Origin: Mucilaginibacter sp.
GTDB taxonomy: Bacteria > Bacteroidota > Bacteroidia > Sphingobacteriales > Sphingobacteriaceae
Length of the DNA: 64,000 nt
Direction: 5' to 3'
NCBI GenBank assembly: GCA_031292485.1
Contig: JARLHA010000043.1
Coordinates: 85,132 to 149,131, forward strand
Shown here: in pieces, positions 54,925 through 63,861 of the stretch
Position numbering within the stretch: position 1 is the stretch's first letter
How the letters are laid out: each line of letters opens with the position of its first letter
Translations under genes and position numbers: made by a program
The notes under the pieces: generated by a model
The model's input: the letters and a program-made list of their open reading frames with translations, nothing else
What the model was told of the DNA's origin: nothing
Database searches by the model: none

Positions 54925-56868
54925 TTATATTTGAATTTTAACAGCGTTAAATCGTTTTTTGAAATGTTCAAGATTGTCGTATTCAATTGTATGACCGCAT
55001 TCAAAGGAAAGATAAACGATTAGATTATTATTTTTTACACCATTGTAGAAAAAGAATCTTTCTTTTTTACATGAAGAGCAAAACATATGTGATATAAAGG
55101 GATAAAGGTTAACTATTGTATTACTGTCTGTATTATGAAAATACACGTATCGAATAAGATTTTCTCGTTGGCCCTCCGAAAGACGCTTTTGGATTTCTAA
55201 ATCGTTGTCGAAAATTTGCAATCCATTAAAAACCCTTATTTTGTATATATCTCCATCGCCAAACTCATTATAATCTGAAGACAAAATCAAAAACGAATTA
55301 CATTTTGCTAAGAACTTAAAACGGTGTAAAAGTGTAAATAATAACGGGAGTTGACTCTCAATTTCTACTTTATATTCATAAACCGAACGAACTGCGCCGT
55401 GTCCGGTCCAGCTATTTCTCAGAGAGACTATTTCGGAAAGAATTTGATTCAAATTTACTTTTGGAGATTCGTTATCAATGAAATTTGATTGCCTCTTTAA
55501 CAATTCTTCCTTGGTTTGAGGCGATAGAATTAAAGAGATTTTATTTGACTGACTAAAAATAGCTTCGATTATTGCTACAAAATCACCCAGAGAAGGTTTT
55601 CGAAATTTATTCTCTATCCCTACTTTTAATAGAGGCATCTCTTCATTTAAAGCAATTATTGTAGACAAGGCTATTATTGAAGTATATTTTATTATAACTT
55701 CATACAATTGAATTAAAAATTGAAATCTCCTATGATAATCAATTTCTTGACTAAATGCAGCATATACCTGACTGATAGGGTATGGAAAGGAAGATTTTAA
55801 TAACTCTTCCATTTCGCGTTTTTTCTTTTTCTTTTCGTGAATCTCCTTTTGATGGAGATAGTCATCATACGCCCTTTTGTGCGTTGTTATAAAGTTTTTA
55901 AATTTCCCGATTCCTTCGAGCAATAATGGAATAGTCCAAATAATGTCGTCACTTGCCTCCAGCGAGGGTTTCACTTTTCCATTTTCCAGCAAAGAACTAA
56001 GAGACAAATAAGTCAAGTGCAGTTTTTCGATAGAACAAATTTCTAACTCAGCGAAAAATATATATGCGCGAAAACAATAAATGGATGTAAACCATTCTTG
56101 GGTAAGCTCATAGCCTTCTTGAGTTATAACTACTTCACGATCAAGAAGCCATAGGTTATTTATTTCTTCAGATTTAATATATTCAAAAGAACTTCGATAG
56201 TTTCTTGGATCCTCGCCATGACTAAAGATGCTAATCAATGCAATCGCAGAACTTGTAATGGTAGAGCACTCGTCTCCTAAAGGACTCCAACTGCCATTTT
56301 CAAGTTTTGCGTTTATAATCCAAGACTGGGATTCATTAATCGCCTTATATATTTCCTTTTTTTTACTTTCGGAAAAAAAATTCTCAAAATTTGTCAGTAA
56401 CCTCTTAAGGCAGTTGGCGGCAATCCAAGAAGAGTAAATACGATCAGGTTCAAAACTCGTCAATCCCCAGCCGCCCTTGTCTTCACCAACTATATTTACT
56501 CGCGCATTTAAAATAAAATCAACCCCTTTTATAATTGCTTCTTTTTCTTTAAAATGGGATAATGCTAAACAAGCCCACGCTGTAATGTCTATAATCGATT
56601 TGCCATTTGACCTAAACCCCCATCCACCGTCAGAATTTTGATTTTTTAAAATATATTTTGCCGATTTGTTTATCCAATCTTTGGAAATTAAATCAGGATT
56701 AGATTTCAGTAAAACATGCAAAATTTCAGTAGTGCTCCAGATGCCGCTTATTTTATCAAATAAATGATACCCTTTAAACCCACCATCCTCTAATTGGTGG
56801 TTTTTTAAATTCAATATTAAACTATCGATATTAGAATTGATTTGATCGACTAAAATTTGACTATTCAT
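54925..56868 (-). CDS. Alpha/alpha-toroid protein with HEPN-like motif and zinc-ribbon-like C-terminus
   Basis: 647 aa from the ATG at 56868; a TTG at 56922 is the only longer start. Residues ~10-220 carry squalene-cyclase/prenyltransferase-type repeats (NHQLEDGGFKGY; QNSDGGWGFRSNGKS; DKGGWGLTSFEPDRIYSSW; LENGSWSP), but no DxDD catalytic motif is seen, so it is unlikely to be a terpene cyclase. The middle is helical, with a basic KKKKRE stretch. Around 483, RNSWTGHG fits the R-x(4-6)-H signature of HEPN ribonucleases within a helical context. Near 594-625 CSSC and CGH suggest a metal site. The gene is visibly AT-rich next to its neighbours, is a lone insert between unrelated genes, and looks horizontally acquired. 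Function unknown; a defence or nucleic-acid-directed role is a guess. Confidence 0.65.
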   Translation of the reverse strand: MNSQILVDQINSNIDSLILNLKNHQLEDGGFKGYHLFDKISGIWSTTEILHVLLKSNPDLISKDWINKSAKYILKNQNSDGGWGFRSNGKSIIDITAWACLALSHFKEKEAIIKGVDFILNARVNIVGEDKGGWGLTSFEPDRIYSSWIAANCLKRLLTNFENFFSESKKKEIYKAINESQSWIINAKLENGSWSPLGDECSTITSSAIALISIFSHGEDPRNYRSSFEYIKSEEINNLWLLDREVVITQEGYELTQEWFTSIYCFRAYIFFAELEICSIEKLHLTYLSLSSLLENGKVKPSLEASDDIIWTIPLLLEGIGKFKNFITTHKRAYDDYLHQKEIHEKKKKKREMEELLKSSFPYPISQVYAAFSQEIDYHRRFQFLIQLYEVIIKYTSIIALSTIIALNEEMPLLKVGIENKFRKPSLGDFVAIIEAIFSQSNKISLILSPQTKEELLKRQSNFIDNESPKVNLNQILSEIVSLRNSWTGHGAVRSVYEYKVEIESQLPLLFTLLHRFKFLAKCNSFLILSSDYNEFGDGDIYKIRVFNGLQIFDNDLEIQKRLSEGQRENLIRYVYFHNTDSNTIVNLYPFISHMFCSSCKKERFFFYNGVKNNNLIVYLSFECGHTIEYDNLEHFKKRFNAVKIQI

Positions 56869-57083
56869 TTGATGATATCGTATGTGCCTGTTTAGGAGAA
56901 GTTTAGTAAGTGAAAGGTACAATATGTTTCGTTATTTCTGTTATAAAAATGCTTTATTTTTATTTAGCTGCTTTTTAATTTTTTCTCTTTTCGTTCACAC
57001 GTGTTTTAGCCATATTTAAATTTTGTTAATTAAAAATATCGAATGCAATTTGTGATTTAAATTCACCCTGATAGTCTGAATCT

Positions 57084-58655
57084 ATGTTAACCACCACCCA
57101 CCGACAAAAACTAATCGAAACAATATCTTTTCCCGACAAAACCTGGGACATCATCATCGTTGGCGGCGGCGCTACCGGATTAGGTACTGCCTTGGATGCT
57201 GCATCGCGCGGTTATCAAACTTTGCTATTGGAACAGGCTGATTTAGCTAAAGGTACCTCAAGCCGCAGCACTAAACTGGTGCATGGCGGGGTCAGGTATT
57301 TGGCACAGGGCGATATAGGTTTGGTTAGAGAGGCATTGTATGAACGGGGCCTGCTTTTAAAAAATGCCGCACACCTGGTAAAAAATGAATCTTTTATCAT
57401 CCCCAATTATCAATGGTGGAAAGGCGCTTATTATGCTATCGGCTTAACTTTATACGACCTGCTGGCCGGGAAGCTGAGTTTCTGGCGGTCGAAACATATT
57501 TCTAAACAAGAAACTATCAGCCGCTTGCCGGGCATCAAACAGCAGGGCCTTTATAGCGGTGTGGTTTATCACGACGGTCAGTTTGACGATGCGCGGCTGG
57601 CCATCAACCTGGCCCAAACCTGCCTGGAGCAGGGCGCAACGGTTTTAAACTATTTTAAAGTTAGCGGTTTACTTAAACAGGCAGGCCAAATTGACGGTGT
57701 TTCGGCAACAGACATGGAAACCGGTGCCGTCTATCAAATCAAAAGCAAGGCAGTCATCAATGCTACCGGTATTTTTGTGGATGAACTGATGCAACAGGAC
57801 GAACCGCATAAAAAACCACTGGTAAGGCCGAGCCAGGGGATTCATATAGTGATCGACAAGTCGTTTATGCCGGGGGATGATGCTTTGATGATCCCCGAGA
57901 CTGATGACGGCCGGGTGCTTTTCGCGGTGCCCTGGCATGGCAAACTTTTAATTGGTACCACCGATACCCCTATTGATGAGTATAGCCTCGAACCCAGGGC
58001 ACTGGAGGAGGAAATTGGCTTTGTGATGCGGAATATAGGCAGGTATTTAACCAAAGCGCCCGAACGGAAGGATGTGCTAAGCGTATTTGCTGGCTTGCGC
58101 CCTTTGGCGGCACCGCAGGAAGGCAAAAAGGGCACCAAAGAGATCTCGCGCAGGCATAAACTTATTGTATCTGCCTCCGGGTTGATCACCATTACCGGGG
58201 GTAAATGGACCACCTATCGCCGTATGGCGCAGGATACGGTTGATAATGCGATTAAAACAGCCGGGCTCGATCTGCGTAAATGCGTGACGGTTAACTTACC
58301 GATCCATGGAAGCACAGAAGATGTTGACCGTACCGATCACCTGTATGTTTATGGCAGCGACCGGGGTGCTTTACTTGATTTGACCGATGAAAATAAGGAA
58401 TGGGCGGAAAAACTACACCCTGATTTGGATTATATCAAAGCCGAAGTTATTTGGGCCGTGCGCTATGAAATGGCCCGGACTGTTGAGGATGTGCTTGCCC
58501 GGCGGGTAAGGGTGCTGTTTCTGGATGCCGCAGCCGCCATAGAAATGGCGCCGGAGGTAGCCGCGTTAATGGCTATCGAACTAAAAAAAGATAAAAATTG
58601 GGAGGTAAGCCAGGTAGAAGAATTTATTAAACTGGCTGAAGGCTACCTATTATAA
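57084..58655 (+). CDS. glpD: Aerobic glycerol-3-phosphate dehydrogenase
   Basis: 523 aa FAD enzyme. N-terminal dinucleotide motif IIVGGGATGLGTALDAASRG, then SSRSTKLVHGGVRYLAQGD, RPSQGIHIVI, TDTPIDEY and GGKWTTYRRMAQDT; C-terminal GlpD-type domain to the end (RYEMARTVEDVLARR). Oxidises sn-glycerol 3-phosphate to dihydroxyacetone phosphate and passes electrons to quinone at the membrane. It belongs with glpK and glpF, encoded 2.7-4.3 kb further on, though hemA and two small genes on the other strand intervene. Confidence 0.95.
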   Translation: MLTTTHRQKLIETISFPDKTWDIIIVGGGATGLGTALDAASRGYQTLLLEQADLAKGTSSRSTKLVHGGVRYLAQGDIGLVREALYERGLLLKNAAHLVKNESFIIPNYQWWKGAYYAIGLTLYDLLAGKLSFWRSKHISKQETISRLPGIKQQGLYSGVVYHDGQFDDARLAINLAQTCLEQGATVLNYFKVSGLLKQAGQIDGVSATDMETGAVYQIKSKAVINATGIFVDELMQQDEPHKKPLVRPSQGIHIVIDKSFMPGDDALMIPETDDGRVLFAVPWHGKLLIGTTDTPIDEYSLEPRALEEEIGFVMRNIGRYLTKAPERKDVLSVFAGLRPLAAPQEGKKGTKEISRRHKLIVSASGLITITGGKWTTYRRMAQDTVDNAIKTAGLDLRKCVTVNLPIHGSTEDVDRTDHLYVYGSDRGALLDLTDENKEWAEKLHPDLDYIKAEVIWAVRYEMARTVEDVLARRVRVLFLDAAAAIEMAPEVAALMAIELKKDKNWEVSQVEEFIKLAEGYLL

Positions 58656-58661
58656 AGCCAC

Positions 58662-59891
58662 TCATCCGGCATTCATAAACTCATTAATGGCTTCGATATA
58701 ATGGCAACCCTGGCGGTTGTGCGAACGCATTTTGGCTGCAATACTGTTGATCACCCGCTGTATCTTTACTTCAATTTTCACCAGCGGGCAAACGCTGGCC
58801 GTTTTTACTGCAAATTGCTGATCTGCCGAGATTTGGTTCAGCTTAGTTTTGATGGCATTTAAGGCAGGTGCATTTTTACGCATCTGGTGCCAGGCCATAA
58901 ACTCTGCCATCTGCTCCGCGATGATCATCTTTGCCTTGGGTGCTTCCGCTTCTCTTTTTTGCAGCGTCTCATCTTTTAACTTTGCCAGCTCGTCCACATT
59001 GATCAGCGTGATACCGGGCATTCCTATTACCGAACTTTCCACATTGTTGGGAACAGAAAGATCAATGATCAGTTTTTCGCCATTATCCTTAAGATGTACA
59101 CTTAAAATAGTGGGTTCAGCTGAGGTTGTGGCGGTTAATATAATGTCAGCATCTGCAATACATGCTTCCAGGTTATCGATGGGAGCATATTTTAAATTTA
59201 ATTCAGCAGCAAGCTTCGCGGCTTTTTCTTCGGACCTGTTAACCAATGTAATATTGGTTGTGCCGAGGTAATCTACCAGGTTTTTGCAGGTGTTGCGGCC
59301 TATTTTGCCGGTGCCTACCAGCAATATTTTTTTATCAGTAATATTTTCAAAATGCGATTTGATGTATTGCACCGCTGCAAACGAAACCGACACCGTCCCG
59401 CCGCTTAAAGCCGTATCATTTTTGATGGTTTTCGAAGTTTGTAAAACGCAATTCACCAAACGTTCTAAAAAGCAATTGATGAAACCGCGCTCCCTGGCAA
59501 ATTTAACCGCCTGCTTTATCTGGCCGATGATCTCGTAATCGCCCAATATCTGCGAATCAAGCCCCGCACCTACATTAAATAAATGTTCTACAGCCTTTTC
59601 GCCGCTTTTTATATACGCTAAACTTTTAAAGGCTTCGGCAGTACCCAACGTTTGGGTGCACAACAAATTGATCAGATGTTCCGGTCTATCAGCAAAGCCA
59701 TAAATCTCGGTACGGTTACAGGTAGAAACAATAAAAAAAGAATCCAGTTCAAAGGAGGATGCAATATCAAAAACATTACTATACTGATCGCTATTAACGG
59801 CAAATTGCCCCCTTGTGCCTGCATCTGTTTTTTTATAGTTGATGCCTGCAATAAAGAAATTTGAAATATTAAGAGGGCGATTTATTTCCAT
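58662..59891 (-). CDS. hemA: Glutamyl-tRNA reductase
   Basis: 409 aa. The catalytic cysteine lies in IVSTCNRTEIYGFAD. HLFNVGAGLDSQILGDYEII, LVGTGKIGRNTCKNL (NADPH domain) and a C-terminal dimerisation helix region follow. It makes glutamate 1-semialdehyde from Glu-tRNA, the first step of C5 haem synthesis. Length fits the family. It converges with glpD, with 6 bases between their ends, and is followed by a divergent AT-rich gap. Confidence 0.95.
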   Translation of the reverse strand: MEINRPLNISNFFIAGINYKKTDAGTRGQFAVNSDQYSNVFDIASSFELDSFFIVSTCNRTEIYGFADRPEHLINLLCTQTLGTAEAFKSLAYIKSGEKAVEHLFNVGAGLDSQILGDYEIIGQIKQAVKFARERGFINCFLERLVNCVLQTSKTIKNDTALSGGTVSVSFAAVQYIKSHFENITDKKILLVGTGKIGRNTCKNLVDYLGTTNITLVNRSEEKAAKLAAELNLKYAPIDNLEACIADADIILTATTSAEPTILSVHLKDNGEKLIIDLSVPNNVESSVIGMPGITLINVDELAKLKDETLQKREAEAPKAKMIIAEQMAEFMAWHQMRKNAPALNAIKTKLNQISADQQFAVKTASVCPLVKIEVKIQRVINSIAAKMRSHNRQGCHYIEAINEFMNAG

Positions 59892-60031
59892 TTTTTTATT
59901 TAAACTAATAACGCAAAAAAAGTAAATACGGATGTCTGGAATATAAATATTATTGTCAATAAACTGTCATTTAGCTTGTTTATTGTATGTTTCAATGGTT
60001 ATTTGGTGCATTGCCGAAATATTATTTAAAA

Positions 60032-60064
60032 AACAAGGCCCTGAAAATATTTCCGGGCCTTGTT
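60032..60064. terminator. Strong hairpin terminator (likely bidirectional)
   Basis: AACAAGGCCC (60032-60041) and GGGCCTTGTT (60055-60064) form a perfect 10-bp stem with a 13-base loop. On the minus strand the stem is followed by a T-rich run. It should end the transcript of the truncated-globin gene, whose stop is at 60102. Confidence 0.8.
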
Positions 60065-60101
60065 TAAACAATAAACCAATCAATTATTAACTCATATCAA
60101 A

Positions 60102-60671
60102 TTACATCTGGACAACGGTAGTGCGCAGCGATTCCACGATTTTGTCAAGCGAATTAATGATGCTTGACGGAACCTTATTTTTGTTGGCGCCCGTCACCAG
60201 GTCGGCCACAAAAGCATCAAAATCAGCATTGGTAGCTTTACCATTCATACGGTTGTTCACTGCCGGATCATGTGCATCATGCATATTAAGCCCGATATAA
60301 ATATAATCTTTGGCACCGGTAGCGCCCGCCACAAAGGTGGTGAGGTTTTCGCTCAGGTCGGTATAACCCGAAAGATCGCCTTTGGATACTTCCGAAAGTA
60401 AAACGGTAAAGTGGCCATTGATTTTGCTGTCGGCAGCAATTACAAAAATGGTACTGTCAATTACATTGCGGATGGCTAAACGGCCCTTTTCGATCATTGC
60501 GCCTGCATGTGTAGGATCAGCTACCAATACTGTTCCGCCCAGGGTATCATACAAGGTGGTTCCGATAGTCGTTTTGGCAGGCATAGGGCTTGAACTTTTG
60601 CTGCAGGATTCTATTAACAGAACAGAAAAAAATGCGGCAAGGGCGAGGGATAAAAATGTTAACTTTTTCAT
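60102..60671 (-). CDS. Lipoprotein with truncated-haemoglobin-like domain
   Basis: 189 aa. Lipoprotein signal peptide with lipobox LIESC (Cys23) followed by SKSSSP. The mature part follows the group I truncated haemoglobin pattern: TLYDTLGG (39-46), a helix with FTVLLSEV, then LTTFVAGATGAKDYIYIGLNM followed by HDAH, where His134 is the likely proximal haem ligand, and FDAFVADLVTGANKNKVPSS. Globins of this class are normally cytoplasmic at about 120-130 aa; an exported, lipid-anchored form is unusual. Haem binding is inferred. Neighbours are hemA and a small membrane protein gene in the same direction. Confidence 0.65.
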   Translation of the reverse strand: MKKLTFLSLALAAFFSVLLIESCSKSSSPMPAKTTIGTTLYDTLGGTVLVADPTHAGAMIEKGRLAIRNVIDSTIFVIAADSKINGHFTVLLSEVSKGDLSGYTDLSENLTTFVAGATGAKDYIYIGLNMHDAHDPAVNNRMNGKATNADFDAFVADLVTGANKNKVPSSIINSLDKIVESLRTTVVQM

Positions 60672-60681
60672 AGGGTTTTAA

Positions 60682-61104
60682 TTAAATTACTTTCGTGATT
60701 ACTTTATAAATTTTATAGGTGTAAGATGACGCTGCCATTGGGCAGCTTTGTTTTAGATTCTCGGCAGTTGGCATAAAGCGGTCGGCCTTATAAGGGAAAT
60801 GTGCTTTAAAGTTGTTTACTACGTGGTCGCCGGTAGTTTTTACCGGGAAGAAGGTGAACACAACAATACTGGTTTGCGGATTTACCAATACATGGTCGAC
60901 CCCGTTCTGGTGAACCAAAAAAGCAGAGATTTTATTGGCATCGTCCCGGGTAATGGGTTGCTTAATGTCTATCCTGTCCATTACTTTTGAATACGCGTCC
61001 GGGGCGGGGCGATAAACAAAATAAATGTGGACAGCCAGCACTACAAACAGGAACAAAAATGTCCCGAAGGTGTAGAGCAGGATTTTGGTGATTTTTTTTT
61101 TCAT
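60682..61104 (-). CDS. Small membrane-anchored protein, unknown function
   Basis: 140 aa. One N-terminal helix (ILLYTFGTFLFLFVVLAVHIYF) and a ~110-residue extracytoplasmic domain (DIKQPITRDDANKISAFLV; HVLVNPQTSIVVFTFFPVKT). It ends 10 bases before the start of the globin-like lipoprotein gene, so the two are probably one operon. The domain reads like a small alpha/beta fold with NPQTSIVVFTF as a central strand. No family recognised. A redox or metal-related partner to the globin is only a suggestion from context. Confidence 0.75.
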   Translation of the reverse strand: MKKKITKILLYTFGTFLFLFVVLAVHIYFVYRPAPDAYSKVMDRIDIKQPITRDDANKISAFLVHQNGVDHVLVNPQTSIVVFTFFPVKTTGDHVVNNFKAHFPYKADRFMPTAENLKQSCPMAASSYTYKIYKVITKVI

Positions 61105-61366
61105 GGCAGCTTTGATTAATTGTTTATTGAGTTTGATTTATTCAAAGCGTCTATTTTGACACTTCTCTTACAATTACGGAGAACTTGCCGCCCCCGGTTT
61201 TATCAAATCCTGAAAAATGGTATTCGTGAAAGTTGTATGAGTTTAAAGAACATTAATTTTCCGGCGGATCTAAATAAACCGGCGCTGATAATTGTTACTT
61301 CAATACGGTTGATTTTATCCATTAATTCCCTAATTTTAGCCAACCAACCTGCGACCAATTTAAATT

Positions 61367-62854
61367 ATGGAAGAGAAATACATTTTGGCTTTAGACCAGG
61401 GCACTACCAGTTCGCGGGCTATCATTTTTGATCATCAGGGGCAGATCATGTCTGTTGCCCAAAAAGAATTCACTCAAATTTTCCCTCAACCGGGCTGGGT
61501 GGAGCATGACCCGAACGAGATCTGGTCGTCGCAGGCGGGCGTTGCCGCCGAGGTAACCGCCAAATTCGGAATCAACGGCACCAATATCAGCGCCATTGGC
61601 ATCACCAACCAGCGCGAAACCACCATCGTTTGGAATCGCGAAACCGGCCTGCCTGTTTACAACGCCATTGTCTGGCAGGACAGGCGAACGGCTGCCTTTT
61701 GCGACCACCTTAAAAATGAAGGCTTAACGGACCCCATCCGCGCAAAAACGGGCCTTATCATCGACGCCTATTTTTCGGCCTCAAAAATAAACTGGATCCT
61801 GAATAATGTTGAAGGCGCCAAAGAACTGGCGGCCGACGGCAAACTTGCCTTCGGTACCGTGGACAGCTGGCTGGTTTGGAAATTTACCCGCGGAAAAGTG
61901 CATGTTACCGATGTTACCAATGCCAGCCGCACCATGTTGTATAACATCAAAACGCTTGAATGGGATGAGGAGTTATTGCAAATCTTTGGCGTTCCGCGCA
62001 GTATGCTGCCGGAGGTAAAACAATCAAGCGAGGTTTATGGCGAAACAGCCACGACCATTTTTGCTTCAAAGATCCCAATTGCGGGGATTGCAGGCGACCA
62101 GCAGGCTGCCTTATTCGGGCAAATGTGTATTGATAAGGCCATGGTAAAAAATACCTATGGCACCGGCTGTTTTATGCTGATGAACATCGGCGAGCAGTTT
62201 ATCGAATCAAAAAACAACCTGCTGACAACCATCGCCTGGAAGATCAACGGAAAAACGGAATACGCCTTTGAAGGCAGTATTTTTATAGGCGGCGCGGTGG
62301 TGCAGTGGCTGCGCGATGGTTTGGGTATTATTAAATCTTCTGCAGAGGTGGAAGACATGGCCATGCAGGTGGAAGATACCGGGGGTGTTTACTTTGTTCC
62401 GGCATTTGCCGGACTTGGGGCGCCCTACTGGGATTCAGAAGCAAGGGGAACAATTGTAGGGTTAACACGGGGATCAACATCGGCCCATATCTCCAGGGCG
62501 GCTATTGAGAGTATTGCTTTTCAAACGGTAGATGTTTTAAAAGCGATGGAAGCCGATGCCGGTTTAAAAATTAAGGAATTGCGGGTCGATGGCGGCGCAA
62601 CAGCCAATAACCTGCTGATGCAATTCCAGGCCGACCTATTGAATTGTAAAGTGATCCGCCCGAAAATTGTAGAGACTACGGCGCTTGGGGCTGCATATTT
62701 GGCGGGGCTTGCTGTTGGCTATTGGAAAAATGTGGAAGAGATCCAGCAACAATGGCAATCCGAAAGGGATTTTATCCCCGGCGCCGATCCGGCTGATGTG
62801 GAGAAAGCTATGGCGGGTTGGAAACGGGCGGTGAGCGCGGCGAGGAGTTTTTGA
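61367..62854 (+). CDS. glpK: Glycerol kinase
   Basis: 495 aa FGGY kinase. ALDQGTTSSRAIIFDHQGQ (phosphate 1), GWVEHDPNEIW, GITNQRETTIVW, DRRTAAFC, GIAGDQQAALFGQMC, GTGCFMLMN and LRVDGGATANNLLMQFQAD are all present. It phosphorylates glycerol to sn-glycerol 3-phosphate, using glycerol admitted by the GlpF encoded 150 bases downstream and feeding GlpD. The preceding 260-base gap should contain the glp promoter; no clear consensus promoter was found. Confidence 0.97.
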   Translation: MEEKYILALDQGTTSSRAIIFDHQGQIMSVAQKEFTQIFPQPGWVEHDPNEIWSSQAGVAAEVTAKFGINGTNISAIGITNQRETTIVWNRETGLPVYNAIVWQDRRTAAFCDHLKNEGLTDPIRAKTGLIIDAYFSASKINWILNNVEGAKELAADGKLAFGTVDSWLVWKFTRGKVHVTDVTNASRTMLYNIKTLEWDEELLQIFGVPRSMLPEVKQSSEVYGETATTIFASKIPIAGIAGDQQAALFGQMCIDKAMVKNTYGTGCFMLMNIGEQFIESKNNLLTTIAWKINGKTEYAFEGSIFIGGAVVQWLRDGLGIIKSSAEVEDMAMQVEDTGGVYFVPAFAGLGAPYWDSEARGTIVGLTRGSTSAHISRAAIESIAFQTVDVLKAMEADAGLKIKELRVDGGATANNLLMQFQADLLNCKVIRPKIVETTALGAAYLAGLAVGYWKNVEEIQQQWQSERDFIPGADPADVEKAMAGWKRAVSAARSF

Positions 62855-62864
62855 AAATCTGCGG

Positions 62865-62967
62865 TGTCATTTCGACGAGGAACGAGGAGAAATCTATACA
62901 CGCACATTCCCGCCGGGCATGGCGGACTGGAATATGTATAGATCTCTAACTATCGTTCGAGATGACA
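62865..62967. repeat. Long imperfect inverted repeat between glpK and glpF
   Basis: TGTCATTTCGACGAG... on the left and ...CGTTCGAGATGACA on the right, with inner arms AAATCTATACA and TGTATAGATCT. Together they form an imperfect hairpin of about 35 bp per arm. This dispersed palindrome type, with TTTCGACGAGGAACGAGGAG as its core, is frequent in Bacteroidota intergenic DNA. It may lower expression of glpF relative to glpK. Confidence 0.75.
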
Positions 62968-63005
62968 TCCTCTAACAATAATCAACCAACATAAACCCAA
63001 ATCAA

Positions 63006-63737
63006 ATGACCCCATTTATGGCCGAAATGATCGGCACCATGTTATTGATACTTTTAGGCGACGGCGTAGTTGCCAATGTTTTATTAAATGATACCAAAGG
63101 CAACAATGGCGGCCTTATCGCTATCACCACGGCCTGGGGACTGGCGGTGTATGTAGGCGTGGTTATTGCGGGGCCATACAGCGGCGCGCATTTAAACCCT
63201 GCGGTAACCATAGGGTTGGCTATTGCCGGTAAGTTTGCCTGGGCATTGGTTCCGGGTTATATCGTTGCGCAAATGCTGGGGGCATTTTTGGGTGCGTTTT
63301 TGGTATGGTTTATGTATTTCGACCATTTTCAACGGACTAATGCGCCTGATTCTATTTTAGCCGTATTTTGTACCGGGCCGGCCATCCGCAATTATGTCTC
63401 CAACGTTGCAAGTGAAGTGATCGGCGCGTTTGTGCTGGTATTTACGGTTTTTTATATTTCGGGTGCGCAGATTATTCCTAGTAAAACGCCTGTCGGACTG
63501 GGCTCTGTTGGTGCCTTGCCCGTAGCTTTACTGGTATGGGTGATAGGCCTGTCGCTTGGCGGCACAACGGGCTATGCCATCAATCCCGCCCGCGACCTAG
63601 GCCCGCGCATCATACATTTTCTTGTCCCCATAAAAAATAAAGGGACAAGTGATTGGGCATATGCGTGGATCCCCGTTATCGGGCCGATAGCCGGCGCGGC
63701 GCTGGCAGCTGTTTTGTATCTGAATTTGCATATTTAA
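63006..63737 (+). CDS. glpF: Glycerol facilitator, MIP family
   Basis: 243 aa, six membrane helices and two half-helices with NPA motifs: GAHLNPAVTIGLA and YAINPARDLGPRI. The Asp after the second NPAR (NPARD) is the aquaglyceroporin mark, so glycerol and not just water is expected. Third member of the glycerol set with glpD and glpK. Confidence 0.95.
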   Translation: MTPFMAEMIGTMLLILLGDGVVANVLLNDTKGNNGGLIAITTAWGLAVYVGVVIAGPYSGAHLNPAVTIGLAIAGKFAWALVPGYIVAQMLGAFLGAFLVWFMYFDHFQRTNAPDSILAVFCTGPAIRNYVSNVASEVIGAFVLVFTVFYISGAQIIPSKTPVGLGSVGALPVALLVWVIGLSLGGTTGYAINPARDLGPRIIHFLVPIKNKGTSDWAYAWIPVIGPIAGAALAAVLYLNLHI

Positions 63738-63861
63738 AGTATGACAGAAAATGATAGTGAAATATCCAGAATTGAACTTTAAAAGCCATCCTCCCGTCAA
63801 ATCAAAATAACCATATAAAGAATAATGTGGGTGATTTTAACGCAAAGATGCGGAGAAGGCA

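Noticed and set aside
54925..56868. Active triterpene cyclase
   Set aside because: Toroid repeats are present, but the DxDD acid motif is absent and the C-terminal half is unrelated to cyclases.
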